Below are positions 1-6,099 of a DNA stretch of 13,874 bases, piece after piece. Each line of letters starts with the position of its first letter. Position 1 is the first letter of the stretch. Under the pieces are notes generated by a model. It did not search any database. It was given only the letters and a program-made list of their open reading frames with translations, and was not told the origin of the DNA. The translations under genes were made by a program, and so were the position numbers. This DNA is from Desulfobacteraceae bacterium. Its GTDB lineage: Bacteria > Desulfobacterota > DSM-4660 > Desulfatiglandales > HGW-15. Location of the stretch: NCBI GenBank assembly GCA_003819975.1, contig RPPU01000046.1:1-13874 (forward strand). Direction: 5' to 3'.

Positions 1-1
1 C

Positions 2-343
2 AAGCACGGCGGGATCGAGAAGTTCGGTTTTAAAACCGTTTATCTCGGCACGAGCGTCTCTTTGGAAAAACTGGTGGATGCGGCCGTGGAGACCGGCTCC
101 CAGGTTATTCTGGCCAGCACGATCATCAGTCATAACAACGTACACCGTTTGGCCATGCGTAAATTGCACGAGATTTGCCAGGAGCGCGGCATTCGCGATA
201 AAGTTCTGATCATCACCGGCGGCACCCAGGTCAAGCCGGAGATGGCCGAGGAGACCGGGATTGACGCCGCCTTCGGCCGCGGGACCAAGGGGCAGGAAGT
301 GGCGGACCGGATCGTGCGGCTGATGGTGAAGAAAAACCTTTAA
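2..343 (+). CDS. oraE: D-ornithine 4,5-aminomutase large subunit, C-terminal cobalamin-binding part (5' truncated by window edge)
   Basis: The reading frame is open to the left edge, so about the last 113 codons of a much longer gene (the family is over 700 residues) are seen. OraE with OraS is an adenosylcobalamin- and PLP-dependent cytosolic mutase that turns D-ornithine into 2,4-diaminopentanoate in ornithine fermentation. Visible hallmarks of its B12 Rossmann domain are KHGGIEKFGF at the edge, then YLGTSV, ILASTIISHNNVH, the GGTQV loop that packs on the cobalamin tail, and the end motif AFGRGTKG. The DxHxxG cobalt-ligand loop must lie upstream, outside the window. The downstream mutL and ornithine racemase support OraE. 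The main alternative is the B12 subunit of lysine 5,6-aminomutase (KamE), which has a related fold but a different gene context. The internal TTG at 62 is not a real start. Confidence 0.88.
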   Translation, partial: KHGGIEKFGFKTVYLGTSVSLEKLVDAAVETGSQVILASTIISHNNVHRLAMRKLHEICQERGIRDKVLIITGGTQVKPEMAEETGIDAAFGRGTKGQEVADRIVRLMVKKNL

Positions 344-349
344 GAAGAT

Positions 350-528
350 CTCGCGCAAAGGCGCAAAGACGCAAAGAAAGAATATAATCCGAGGGTGTAA
401 AAGGAAGATCACATGCTTATCGGGATGTTAGGAATTTTAATCGCCCCGTTTTTATTTTTTTAACTATGAACCGTTGAACTTTGCACCTGACTGTTAAAAT
501 TCTTGGCGTCTTTGCGTCTTGGCGCGAG
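350..528. repeat. Long inverted-repeat element filling the oraE-mutL gap
   Basis: A 29-nt left arm (350-378) and a right arm (500-528) are inverted copies matching at 26 of 29 positions. Each arm is built from short units like CGCAAAG, for example GGCGCAAAGACGCAAAG on the left and CTTTGCGTC on the right. About 120 bp of AT-rich sequence without an evident gene lies between them. The right arm ends just before the ATG at 531 and covers the most upstream possible start codon of mutL (TTG 519). Both arms could fold into one long hairpin in the mRNA between two operon genes. The arms resemble the purine-rich parts of the elements at 1919-2245 and 11446-11675 but lack their TCACCGCCCG ends. Confidence 0.75.
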
Positions 529-557
529 TAATGTTTTTTCCTTTCATGAGAGTACTG

Positions 558-1901
558 ATGTCAACAAGTGATCTCATCATCATCGAAGTCGGTTCAACCC
601 TGACCAAAGCCACAGCCCTGGCCGGGATCGGGTCGGGCGTGGCCCGCATCACGGCCCAGGCCCAGGCTTTGACGACGGTTGCGGAGGGCGATGCCATGCT
701 GGGGGTTGAAGCAGTTCTCGGCCGTTTGCGGGATTCGCTGAACGGCGCGCCGTTGCCCGCGCACATGCTGGCCTGTTCCAGCGCGGCCGGCGGTTTGCGC
801 ATGGCGGCCATCGGCTTGGCCCAGGATATGACCGTGCGGGCAGCCAAAGAAGCCTGCCTGGGCGCAGGCGCGGTGTTGCGCTCTGTTCACTCCGGTAAGA
901 TGAAGTCGCGCCAACTCAAACAATTGCTGGCCGAGAAACCTACGGTTATATTGCTGGCCGGAGGCACGGACGGCGGAGACGAGGAGACCGTGCTGCACAA
1001 TGCCGGAATGTTGGCGCAGAGCGGTCTGCAGGCGCCCCTGATTTATGCCGGCAATAAAGAGTGCGCGCCGGAGATTCGGGAACTGCTTAAACCCTATGCG
1101 GGTGAGTGGACCATGGTTCCCAATGTCTATCCTGGGGTGGATGAATTGAATATTCTCCCGGCCCGTCAAGAGATCCAGAGAGTCTTTTCCATTCATATTG
1201 TCAAGGCGCCGGGCATGCAACGCTTGCGCGAGCGCATACAGGGTCAGATCCTGCCGGTACCGGCCGCGGTTTTGATCTGCGCTGAAAAATTGGCCGAGCA
1301 AGGCGAGGAGATTCTGGTGATCGATGTGGGCGGCGCGACCACGGATGTGCATTCGGTCACGGACGGTAACGCGGAATTCCGGCACATGGCCCTGGAACCG
1401 GAACCGCGCTCCAAACGCACGGTGGAGGGCGATCTCGGGGTTTTTGTCAATGCCGAACAGGTCATGAAAGAAACGGAAGGAGGCGACGTGCAGGGCGATA
1501 TCCGTGATCTGAGTCCCTTGCCGGACGCCCCGGCGCAAAGGGAGTTGTCCTTGAAATTAGGCCGCAAAGCAGTTCATGTGGCTGTGCGGCGTCATGCCGG
1601 AAAATTGGTGGAACGGTTCACGGCCACGGGCAAAGCCAATTCATTGGTGGGTAAAGATTTGACCGCAATCACTTTGATCGTGGGCACGGGCGGGTTCCTG
1701 ACGCGGTTGCCGGGCGCGGCCCAAATATTGAGGGAAATCCCCAAGCCGTTTGACGGGCGCTATCTGCTGCCGCAGCCCAAAGCGCGTTTGGCCGTTGACC
1801 GGGATTATATTTTCTCCGCCGCCGGGGTGCTGGCGTTGACTTATCCGGCCGAAGCGTTGGCGTTGGCAAAGACCAGTATAGATAAAAAAGTATTGTTTTA
1901 G
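558..1901 (+). CDS. mutL: MutL/GlmL-family reactivating ATPase for the B12-dependent ornithine aminomutase
   Basis: A 447-residue cytosolic protein of the ASKHA (actin/hexokinase) ATPase type, close to the usual length of about 460 for the MutL/GlmL accessory proteins of cobalamin mutases. Seen motifs are the phosphate-1 loop EVGSTLTK (residues 10-17), GGTDGGDEE, the phosphate-2 loop DVGGATTD (256-263) and the adenosine-type loop GTGGFLTRLPG (from 376). In fermenting clostridia a homologue beside oraE is annotated as a reactivating factor for D-ornithine aminomutase. By analogy it would exchange damaged cobalamin, which is inference here. I chose ATG 558 because the conserved first strand DLIIIEVG begins at residue 5. 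ATG 546 is equally in frame, and TTG 519 falls inside a repeat arm. The ribosome site is weak. It is not the DNA mismatch-repair MutL. Confidence 0.88.
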   Translation: MSTSDLIIIEVGSTLTKATALAGIGSGVARITAQAQALTTVAEGDAMLGVEAVLGRLRDSLNGAPLPAHMLACSSAAGGLRMAAIGLAQDMTVRAAKEACLGAGAVLRSVHSGKMKSRQLKQLLAEKPTVILLAGGTDGGDEETVLHNAGMLAQSGLQAPLIYAGNKECAPEIRELLKPYAGEWTMVPNVYPGVDELNILPARQEIQRVFSIHIVKAPGMQRLRERIQGQILPVPAAVLICAEKLAEQGEEILVIDVGGATTDVHSVTDGNAEFRHMALEPEPRSKRTVEGDLGVFVNAEQVMKETEGGDVQGDIRDLSPLPDAPAQRELSLKLGRKAVHVAVRRHAGKLVERFTATGKANSLVGKDLTAITLIVGTGGFLTRLPGAAQILREIPKPFDGRYLLPQPKARLAVDRDYIFSAAGVLALTYPAEALALAKTSIDKKVLF

Positions 1902-1995
1902 AGCTTCAAAAAATAATATCACCGCCCGCTGTAGGATAATGCCAGACGGCATCATCCTTTGCTTGAGACACAGAGGGCACAAAGGTTTAGTTCTT

Positions 1996-2030
1996 TTTTT
2001 GCTTTTCCTTGAGAGGAGGAAAAGCAAAAA
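1996..2030. repeat. Internal hairpin 1 of copy A, loop TGAGAGG
   Basis: The arms 1996-2009 (TTTTTGCTTTTCCT) and 2017-2030 are perfect reverse complements, 14 bp, around the 7-nt loop TGAGAGG at 2010-2016. No T-run follows on the plus strand, so it is not a typical intrinsic terminator in that direction. Confidence 0.9.
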
Positions 2031-2135
2031 TCAACCGGCCCTGCGGGCGGCTTGTCGGTTTATATTATAATGTTTTTTTAATCAGAAATAACCATCGCTC
2101 GCAAGGGAGGTGTGATAATAAAATTTCAGAGTTAC

Positions 2136-2170
2136 TTTCTCCTTGCCGGCCTCTCACCGGCAAGGAGAAA
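2136..2170. repeat. Internal hairpin 2 of copy A, loop CCTCTCA (inverse of hairpin 1 loop)
   Basis: The arms 2136-2149 (TTTCTCCTTGCCGG) and 2157-2170 are perfect reverse complements, 14 bp, around the 7-nt loop CCTCTCA at 2150-2156. The loop is the exact reverse complement of the loop in hairpin 1, while the stem sequence is different. The two hairpins therefore mirror each other about the centre of the element. Confidence 0.9.
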
Positions 2171-2291
2171 AATAAAATCTCTCTGTGATCTCTGTGCCTC
2201 GAGCAAAGGATTGGATGGTTCACCCAATCCTGTAGCGGGCGGTGAGAAAGTTTAGCTGTAATGAGATTAACGAGATAATGAAGGAGTTTTT

Positions 2292-3371
2292 GTGAGTTTG
2301 TATCCGCAAATGATTATTCGTCCTGAGAAAATCGTCGAAAACACCCTCAAGGTCATGTCCTGGCTCAAACCCCATCACATCGACATTTGCGGCGTAACCA
2401 AAGTGACTTGCGCGCATCCGGCCGTGGTGCAAGGCTTGCTTGATGCCGGCATCCGCGAGATCGGCGACAGCCGTATAGAGAATCTCAAGCGCATACGGCC
2501 GCTGGTGGGCCCGGATTATCCCTTGATGCTTTTGCGTTTGCCCATGCTGTCGGAAGCGGAAGAGACCGTGATCCACAGCGATCTATGTTTGGTGTCTGAG
2601 AAAAGCACGATTCAAGCCCTTTCCAAGGCGGCCGGCAAACAAGGTAGAGATTATCAAGTCATTCTGATGGTCGATATGGGCGATCTGCGCGAAGGCGTTT
2701 GGGAGGATCAGGTTGCCGATCTGGCCGCTTTCACGGTCAAGATTAAGAACCTCCGCTTGCGGGGCGTCGGCACCAATTTGGCTTGCTACAGCGGCGCGGA
2801 ACCGACCTGGGAAACCATGGAGGCATTCGGAAAACTCGGCCTGGAGATTGCCGGGCAATTCAAGATCGAAAATCCGGTATTTTCAGGCGGTAATTCTTCC
2901 TGCCTGCCGCTTTTGCGGCAGCGCGGCATGCCGGCCGGAGTCAATCATTTCCGTTTGGGCGAATCTTTGTTGTTGGGCGTGAATGTGTTGGACCGTACGC
3001 GTCTGGCGGATCTGGATGAAGGGGGTTTTGAACTCAAGGTTGAGATCATCGAGATCCAGCGCAAACCGTCCGTGCCGACCGGCAGTATTGCCCAGAACGC
3101 GTTCGGAGAAAAACCGCAGTTCACGGACCGCGGCGTGCACAGCCGCGCCATTCTGGCCATCGGCCGCCAGGATATCCAGATCCGCGGGCTGACGCCTTTG
3201 ATGCCGGGCGTGGAAGTTCTGGGCGCATCCAGCGATCATCTGATTGTGGATGTGGAGTCGGTGGCGCACAAGCTGAAGGTGGGCGATACCCTTAGTTTCC
3301 GGCCGAGCTATGCGGGTTTGTTGGCCGCCTGCACGTCGGAATATGTGAAGAAGACGGTTGCTGAAGAATAG
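2292..3371 (+). CDS. orr: Ornithine racemase, PLP-dependent (alanine racemase-like, fold type III)
   Basis: A 359-residue enzyme matching the ornithine/alanine racemase family of PLP enzymes. It would convert L-ornithine into the D-ornithine used by OraE, the first step of the reductive branch of ornithine fermentation. The N-terminal TIM-barrel carries the Schiff-base lysine K37 in CGVTKVTCAHP. Later conserved-looking stretches are GDSRIENLKR, MVDMGDLREG, GVGTNLACYSGAEPTWE and FSGGNSSCLP, followed by a C-terminal beta domain. The start is GTG 2292, with AAGGAG at 2281-2286 and a 5-nt spacer. The ATG codons further in would cut off the first strand. It follows oraE and mutL in the same direction, as in clostridial ora clusters, but here copy A of the palindromic element separates it from mutL. 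It differs from the biosynthetic Alr at 4837, which has the AVKADAYGHG motif. Confidence 0.9.
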   Translation: MSLYPQMIIRPEKIVENTLKVMSWLKPHHIDICGVTKVTCAHPAVVQGLLDAGIREIGDSRIENLKRIRPLVGPDYPLMLLRLPMLSEAEETVIHSDLCLVSEKSTIQALSKAAGKQGRDYQVILMVDMGDLREGVWEDQVADLAAFTVKIKNLRLRGVGTNLACYSGAEPTWETMEAFGKLGLEIAGQFKIENPVFSGGNSSCLPLLRQRGMPAGVNHFRLGESLLLGVNVLDRTRLADLDEGGFELKVEIIEIQRKPSVPTGSIAQNAFGEKPQFTDRGVHSRAILAIGRQDIQIRGLTPLMPGVEVLGASSDHLIVDVESVAHKLKVGDTLSFRPSYAGLLAACTSEYVKKTVAEE

Positions 3372-3380
3372 AAAAATTCA

Positions 3381-3414
3381 ACCGCGGAGGATGCCGAGAG
3401 TCGCGGAGGAAAAA
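3381..3414. repeat. Solitary purine-rich half-element after orr
   Basis: Three 10-bp units follow one another: ACCGCGGAGG, ATGCCGAGAG, TCGCGGAGGA, then an A-run. They resemble one arm of the palindromic elements elsewhere in the window (CGCAAAG or CACAGAG units), but I see no inverted partner nearby. It lies 10 bp after the orr stop codon. Confidence 0.5.
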
Positions 3415-3459
3415 TAGAACAAGTTAAATATTATTTTTTTAGCGTTGATGGGTTTATCT

Positions 3460-4011
3460 TTAAAAGTTCTTTTTGTGAGGTTCATTTTTATCAAGTAAAT
3501 GATCGGTGTTGTCATGCCATTCCTTGCTAAGGATTCCCATAACCAGTTTATCGTGATAATGTTCGTCTCGATAACAGGCTTCCCTCATTATGCCTTCTTT
3601 TAAAAAGCCAATCTTTTCGTAGGAATGTATTGCGCCGTCATTGCATGCCGATACTGTAAGCCAAACGCGATTCAGCGAAAGAACTTTGAATGCATGATTC
3701 AGTACAAGTATACCCGCTTTGGTGCCGATACCTTTATTCCAGAATTCCATGTCACCGATCAATATAAAAAACTCGGCATTTTTGTTGTGAATGGATATGT
3801 TTGACAATCCGCAATAGCCGACTTTGCATTCACCAACAGAAATAACTTGATTCCATGAGGATGGATCGGCAAGAATACGTTCCAGATATTGGCGGGTCCA
3901 GTCCATATTACGCAAAGGTTGAAAGGACGACAAGCTGTACTTGACAGCCAGCTTATTTGATATCCATTTGTGAAAGTCGCTATGGTGATCGATAGAAAGG
4001 TTCAAAAGCAT
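3460..4011 (-). CDS. GNAT acetyltransferase, RimJ/RimL type
   Basis: A 183-residue GNAT-fold N-acetyltransferase that would move an acetyl group from acetyl-CoA to an amine. The acceptor cannot be told from the sequence. The N-terminus LLNLSIDHHSDFHKWI corresponds to the RimL-type opening (xLRPL...DxxxxxxW). The acetyl-CoA pyrophosphate loop is FWNKGIGTKAG, followed by the helix to LSLNRVWLTVSACNDGAIHSYEKIGF as separate strands and the usual EKIGF end of motif B. The length is normal for the family. It starts 15 bp after the antitoxin stop, so the three minus-strand genes from 4546 down to 3460 are probably one transcript. There is no clear ribosome site before ATG 4011. The sequence is AT-richer than the flanking ornithine and alanine racemase genes, which fits acquisition with the toxin-antitoxin pair. 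GNAT proteins can themselves be toxins, but this RimL-like type is not the TacT kind. Confidence 0.8.
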   Translation of the reverse strand: MLLNLSIDHHSDFHKWISNKLAVKYSLSSFQPLRNMDWTRQYLERILADPSSWNQVISVGECKVGYCGLSNISIHNKNAEFFILIGDMEFWNKGIGTKAGILVLNHAFKVLSLNRVWLTVSACNDGAIHSYEKIGFLKEGIMREACYRDEHYHDKLVMGILSKEWHDNTDHLLDKNEPHKKNF

Positions 4012-4026
4012 AATAATTACGTTAAG

Positions 4027-4287
4027 TTAAATAGTGCGAGATTTAGATCTCCTACCCGAACGCCTTGTTAAGCGCTGAGTAGAGCGAGCGAGGTCAAGGA
4101 GCGATCTTAAAGCATCATTGACAGCAGATGAGCTTGAAAAAGCTTTGGCAATATCCGGTTCAAGAATAACGATGTTGGCGCCCTCCTCTATTAGTCGCTT
4201 GAAATATTTGCCGCGGATAGCGTTAGAGTAGTCAAAATTATATTCGGAACGTAAATCATCGAGTCTATTTTCGGCTTTAGTTTTCAT
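4027..4287 (-). CDS. Antitoxin partner of the BrnT-like toxin
   Basis: An 86-residue protein beginning MKTKAENRLDDLRSEYNF and containing RGKYFKRLIEEGANIVILEP, DIAKAFSSSSAVNDALRSLL and a very basic tail (RRSGRRSKSRTI). The RSEYxF...RGKY...NIVxLEPDxAxxF...VNxALRSL pattern belongs to a small-protein family that I know as common partners of BrnT/DUF497-type toxins. Its role as antitoxin and autorepressor is inferred from that and from the gene order. I took ATG 4287 because AAAGGAAACGAC precedes it directly. A start at 4314 would have no such site. Its first 11 bases overlap the toxin's last codons, so the two are translationally coupled. The toxin-first order is normal for BrnTA-like pairs. Confidence 0.78.
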   Translation of the reverse strand: MKTKAENRLDDLRSEYNFDYSNAIRGKYFKRLIEEGANIVILEPDIAKAFSSSSAVNDALRSLLDLARSTQRLTRRSGRRSKSRTI

Positions 4288-4546
4288 GTCGTTTCCTTTC
4301 TTGTGCGGTTGCAAGACGTGCGCTGATAATCCGTATGGTTTTACCTCTTTCTGTGTGTGAAATCACAAGGAGGTGTCCATGAGACGAGAAACCTATCGTG
4401 ATTAATCTATGCTCGCCAATTGAATGAGCGGGGTCATTGAAAGTTGCCGAGATAGGATCGTAAAACACGGTAATAGCTTCTTCAAAAGAGACGTGGTGTT
4501 TTTCTGTGTTTCTTTTTGATTTTTTCTTATCCCATTCGAATTGCAT
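4277..4546 (-). CDS. brnT: BrnT-like (DUF497) ribonuclease toxin
   Basis: An 89-residue protein with the BrnT/DUF497 signature: FEWDKKKSKRNTEKHHVSFEEA at the N-terminus (WDxxKxxxNxxKHxVSFEEA), then FYDPISATFNDP, GEHRLITIGFS and LLVISHTERGKTIRIISARLAT, and a final KRHEN. Family members are RelE-like ribonucleases that stop translation by cleaving mRNA and are neutralised by BrnA or related antitoxins. The length is typical. ATG 4546 is preceded by AAGGAAAAGGGCA, a good ribosome site. It overlaps the antitoxin start by 11 bp. The gene seems intact, with the ISAR(x)A(x)xxER(x)xYE-like C-terminal pattern kept up to the final RKRHEN. Whether the pair is active in stress response or only maintained cannot be read from the DNA. 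Confidence 0.85.
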   Translation of the reverse strand: MQFEWDKKKSKRNTEKHHVSFEEAITVFYDPISATFNDPAHSIGEHRLITIGFSSHGHLLVISHTERGKTIRIISARLATAQERKRHEN

Positions 4547-4836
4547 TGCCCTTTTCCTTATGAGATACCCAAGTTTCCAATTTTCAACTAAACGGACGTC
4601 ATTTTCTTAGATAAAAGGCGTTAAACGTAACCTTAACATATCCCGGGCTTTTCGGCAACTCGAGTCTGCATATCATAATCAAAGTAAAAGAGGTTATCTT
4701 ATTGATATTATATGTAATCTTTATTAAATCCATTTGCAAAAATTTATTATTTTGATAAACTTAGTAACTTCGAGACCCTGCCACAACGGAGCCTTAGCGA
4801 AGACGGGTTGGTGGTGAATATTTTTTTGGAGGTTGT
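4547..4836. other. Intergenic region between the divergent toxin operon and alr
   Basis: This 290-bp AT-rich gap lies between divergently transcribed genes, so promoters for both must be here. I could not pick a convincing one. At 4767-4812 there is a GC-richer piece (CTTCGAGACCCTGCCACAAC, then CCTTAGCGAAG) whose ends CTTCG and CGAAG are inverted and which looks repeat-derived. The alr ribosome site GGAGG is at 4828-4832. Confidence 0.45.
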
Positions 4837-5961
4837 ATGCAAAGCGAACGGGTGACCAAAGCGATAATCGATCTGGAAGCGATCCGCCATAATGTGCGGT
4901 TTGTGAAACAAAAAGTGGGTAGGGCTAAAATATTGGCCGCGGTCAAGGCCGATGCGTACGGGCATGGGGCTGTTCAAGTCAGTCAGGCTTGTTTGCAAGC
5001 CGGGGCCGAATGGTTGGGCGTGGCTACGGTGGGGGAATTGGCTCAATTGCGCGAGGCTGGTGTTTCCGCGCCGATTTTACTCTTTAATCATCCTTTTCCC
5101 CAGGAACGCCAGGATATTGTCGATTTGCATGCGGCCGTGATGGTTTTTGATGTCGAAGATGGTGAAGGTTTGTGCGCGGTCGCGCAAAAAGCCGGGCGCA
5201 AGGTCAAGGTGCATTTAAAAGTCAACACGGGCATGGAACGTTTGGGATGTCCTTGGGAGCAGGCCGCGGAGATCGCCCGAAAACTGAAATCCTTGGAGGG
5301 CATCGAGTTGCAGGGTCTGTGTACCCATTTCCCGATTTCCGATATTTATGACAAGTCCTTTACCAACCTTCAGATCCAAAGGCTGCAATCCATTGTCGCG
5401 GAATGCAAAAAATCCGGAATTCAATTCGAATTGGTGCACGCGGCCAACAGCGGCGCGATCCTGGATATCGAGGAAATGCCGGGAGCGGCTTTCGACATGG
5501 TGCGGCCCGGAATTATGCTTTACGGTTATCCACCTTCGGATGAAGTCGATCCGGGCGATTTGAAGCCGGCTATGGAGCTGCAGACGCGCGTAGTCCAGGT
5601 GCGGCCGCTCAAGGCGGGCACGCCGGTGGGCTATGGGCATACTTATCGGGCCAAGAGCGACGGGACCATTGCCGTTATCCCGGCCGGGTATGCGGACGGT
5701 TACAACCGTCAACTCTCCAACCGCGGCAAGGTTTGGATCAACGGCAAAACCTACACGATCAGCGGCCGGGTCTGTATGGACCTTTGCATGATCGATGTGG
5801 GTCAGGACCCGGTACGGGTCGGCGATGAAGTCGTGCTCATGGGCCAAAGGCCCGGTTATCGTTATACGGCTAATGATATGGCGCACGATCTCAATACCAT
5901 TCCTTATGAAGTGACTTGCTGGGTCTCCAAGAGAGTGAAGCGGGAATTTGTTAATTATTAG
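4837..5961 (+). CDS. alr: Alanine racemase
   Basis: A 374-residue PLP enzyme that interconverts L- and D-alanine, supplying D-alanine for peptidoglycan. Both catalytic residues are visible: K37 in the PLP motif AVKADAYGHG and Y266 in GYGHTYRA, which gives the second proton from the C-terminal beta domain. Other family marks are VNTGMERLG, HAANSGA, MVRPGIMLYG, IPAGYADGYNR and GRVCMDLCMIDVG near the C-terminus, and the tail NTIPYEVTCW. The length is normal. The start ATG 4837 has GGAGG 4 nt upstream. The gene stands alone: a toxin-antitoxin block faces away upstream and an operator-controlled ATPase gene follows after 138 bp. It is the second fold-III racemase within 2.5 kb, but it clearly differs in motifs from the ornithine racemase. 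Confidence 0.95.
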   Translation: MQSERVTKAIIDLEAIRHNVRFVKQKVGRAKILAAVKADAYGHGAVQVSQACLQAGAEWLGVATVGELAQLREAGVSAPILLFNHPFPQERQDIVDLHAAVMVFDVEDGEGLCAVAQKAGRKVKVHLKVNTGMERLGCPWEQAAEIARKLKSLEGIELQGLCTHFPISDIYDKSFTNLQIQRLQSIVAECKKSGIQFELVHAANSGAILDIEEMPGAAFDMVRPGIMLYGYPPSDEVDPGDLKPAMELQTRVVQVRPLKAGTPVGYGHTYRAKSDGTIAVIPAGYADGYNRQLSNRGKVWINGKTYTISGRVCMDLCMIDVGQDPVRVGDEVVLMGQRPGYRYTANDMAHDLNTIPYEVTCWVSKRVKREFVNY

Positions 5962-6020
5962 TTCCTGATTCAGGGTCGGTGTGGAGCAATAAGCCCTTAA
6001 AATAAGATGCTGAATTTTTT

Positions 6021-6079
6021 TGTTGCATAAATAACAACTATATGTTATTTATGCAACATATATAACATATAGATGTTAT
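6021..6079. promoter_or_regulatory. Tandem palindromic operators upstream of the DUF4143 ATPase
   Basis: Site 1 (6021-6058) is a perfect 16-bp inverted repeat, TGTTGCATAAATAACA and its complement, with a 6-nt spacer (6037-6042). Site 2 (6062-6079) repeats its core: ATAACA, a 6-nt spacer, TGTTAT. The two centres (6039.5 and 6070.5) are 31 bp apart, near three helical turns, so two repressor dimers would sit on the same face of the DNA. The run TATATAAC at 6059-6066 between them could be a -10 element. Site 2 ends 20 bp before the ATG at 6100. An operator role is inference. No DNA-binding regulator is encoded next to it. Confidence 0.7.
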
Positions 6080-6099
6080 TTGAGCAGTATTGAGGTGCT

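Larger units (their letters stand above)
1919..2245. repeat. Palindromic interspersed element, copy A, with ~65-bp terminal inverted repeats and two internal hairpins
   Basis: The left end starts TCACCGCCCGCTGTAGGAT and the right end is its near inverse, finishing TAGCGGGCGGTGA. The similarity runs about 65 bp inwards (1919-1985 against 2178-2245) through CTTTGCT, GAGACACAGAG and GCACA-type units. Each end carries its own small hairpin: 1934-1957 (ATGCC/GGCAT stem) and 2208-2230 (GGATTGG/CCAATCC stem). The interior has two perfect 14-bp hairpins, at 1996-2030 and 2136-2170. No reading frame of note is inside, so the element is non-autonomous. It fills nearly the whole 390-bp gap between mutL and orr. 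A second copy is at 11446-11675. MITE-like or REP-like origin is inference. Confidence 0.85.

Noticed and set aside
594..1538. A 314-codon open frame on the minus strand opposite mutL
   Set aside because: It is antisense to a gene with clear ASKHA motifs, its translation is rich in R, H, Q and G with no recognisable domain, and it has no ribosome site. GC-rich codon bias of the real gene explains it.
1996..2030. Intrinsic terminator after mutL
   Set aside because: The hairpin is strong but is followed by TCAACC and not by a T-run, and an operon partner (orr) lies downstream. It belongs to the palindromic element.
1919..2245. CRISPR array or tandem repeat array
   Set aside because: The similarity is inverted, not direct, and there are no regularly spaced unique spacers.
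4021..4076. Integron attC-like core sites (GTTAAGT and GTTAAGC near the antitoxin end), which would make the toxin-antitoxin/GNAT block a gene cassette
   Set aside because: The two GTTRRRY-type heptamers are in the same orientation and not arranged as the paired inverted R and L boxes of attC, and one lies inside the antitoxin coding sequence.
5215..5886. A 223-codon open frame on the minus strand opposite alr
   Set aside because: The plus strand is an unmistakable alanine racemase. The antisense translation has no family features.
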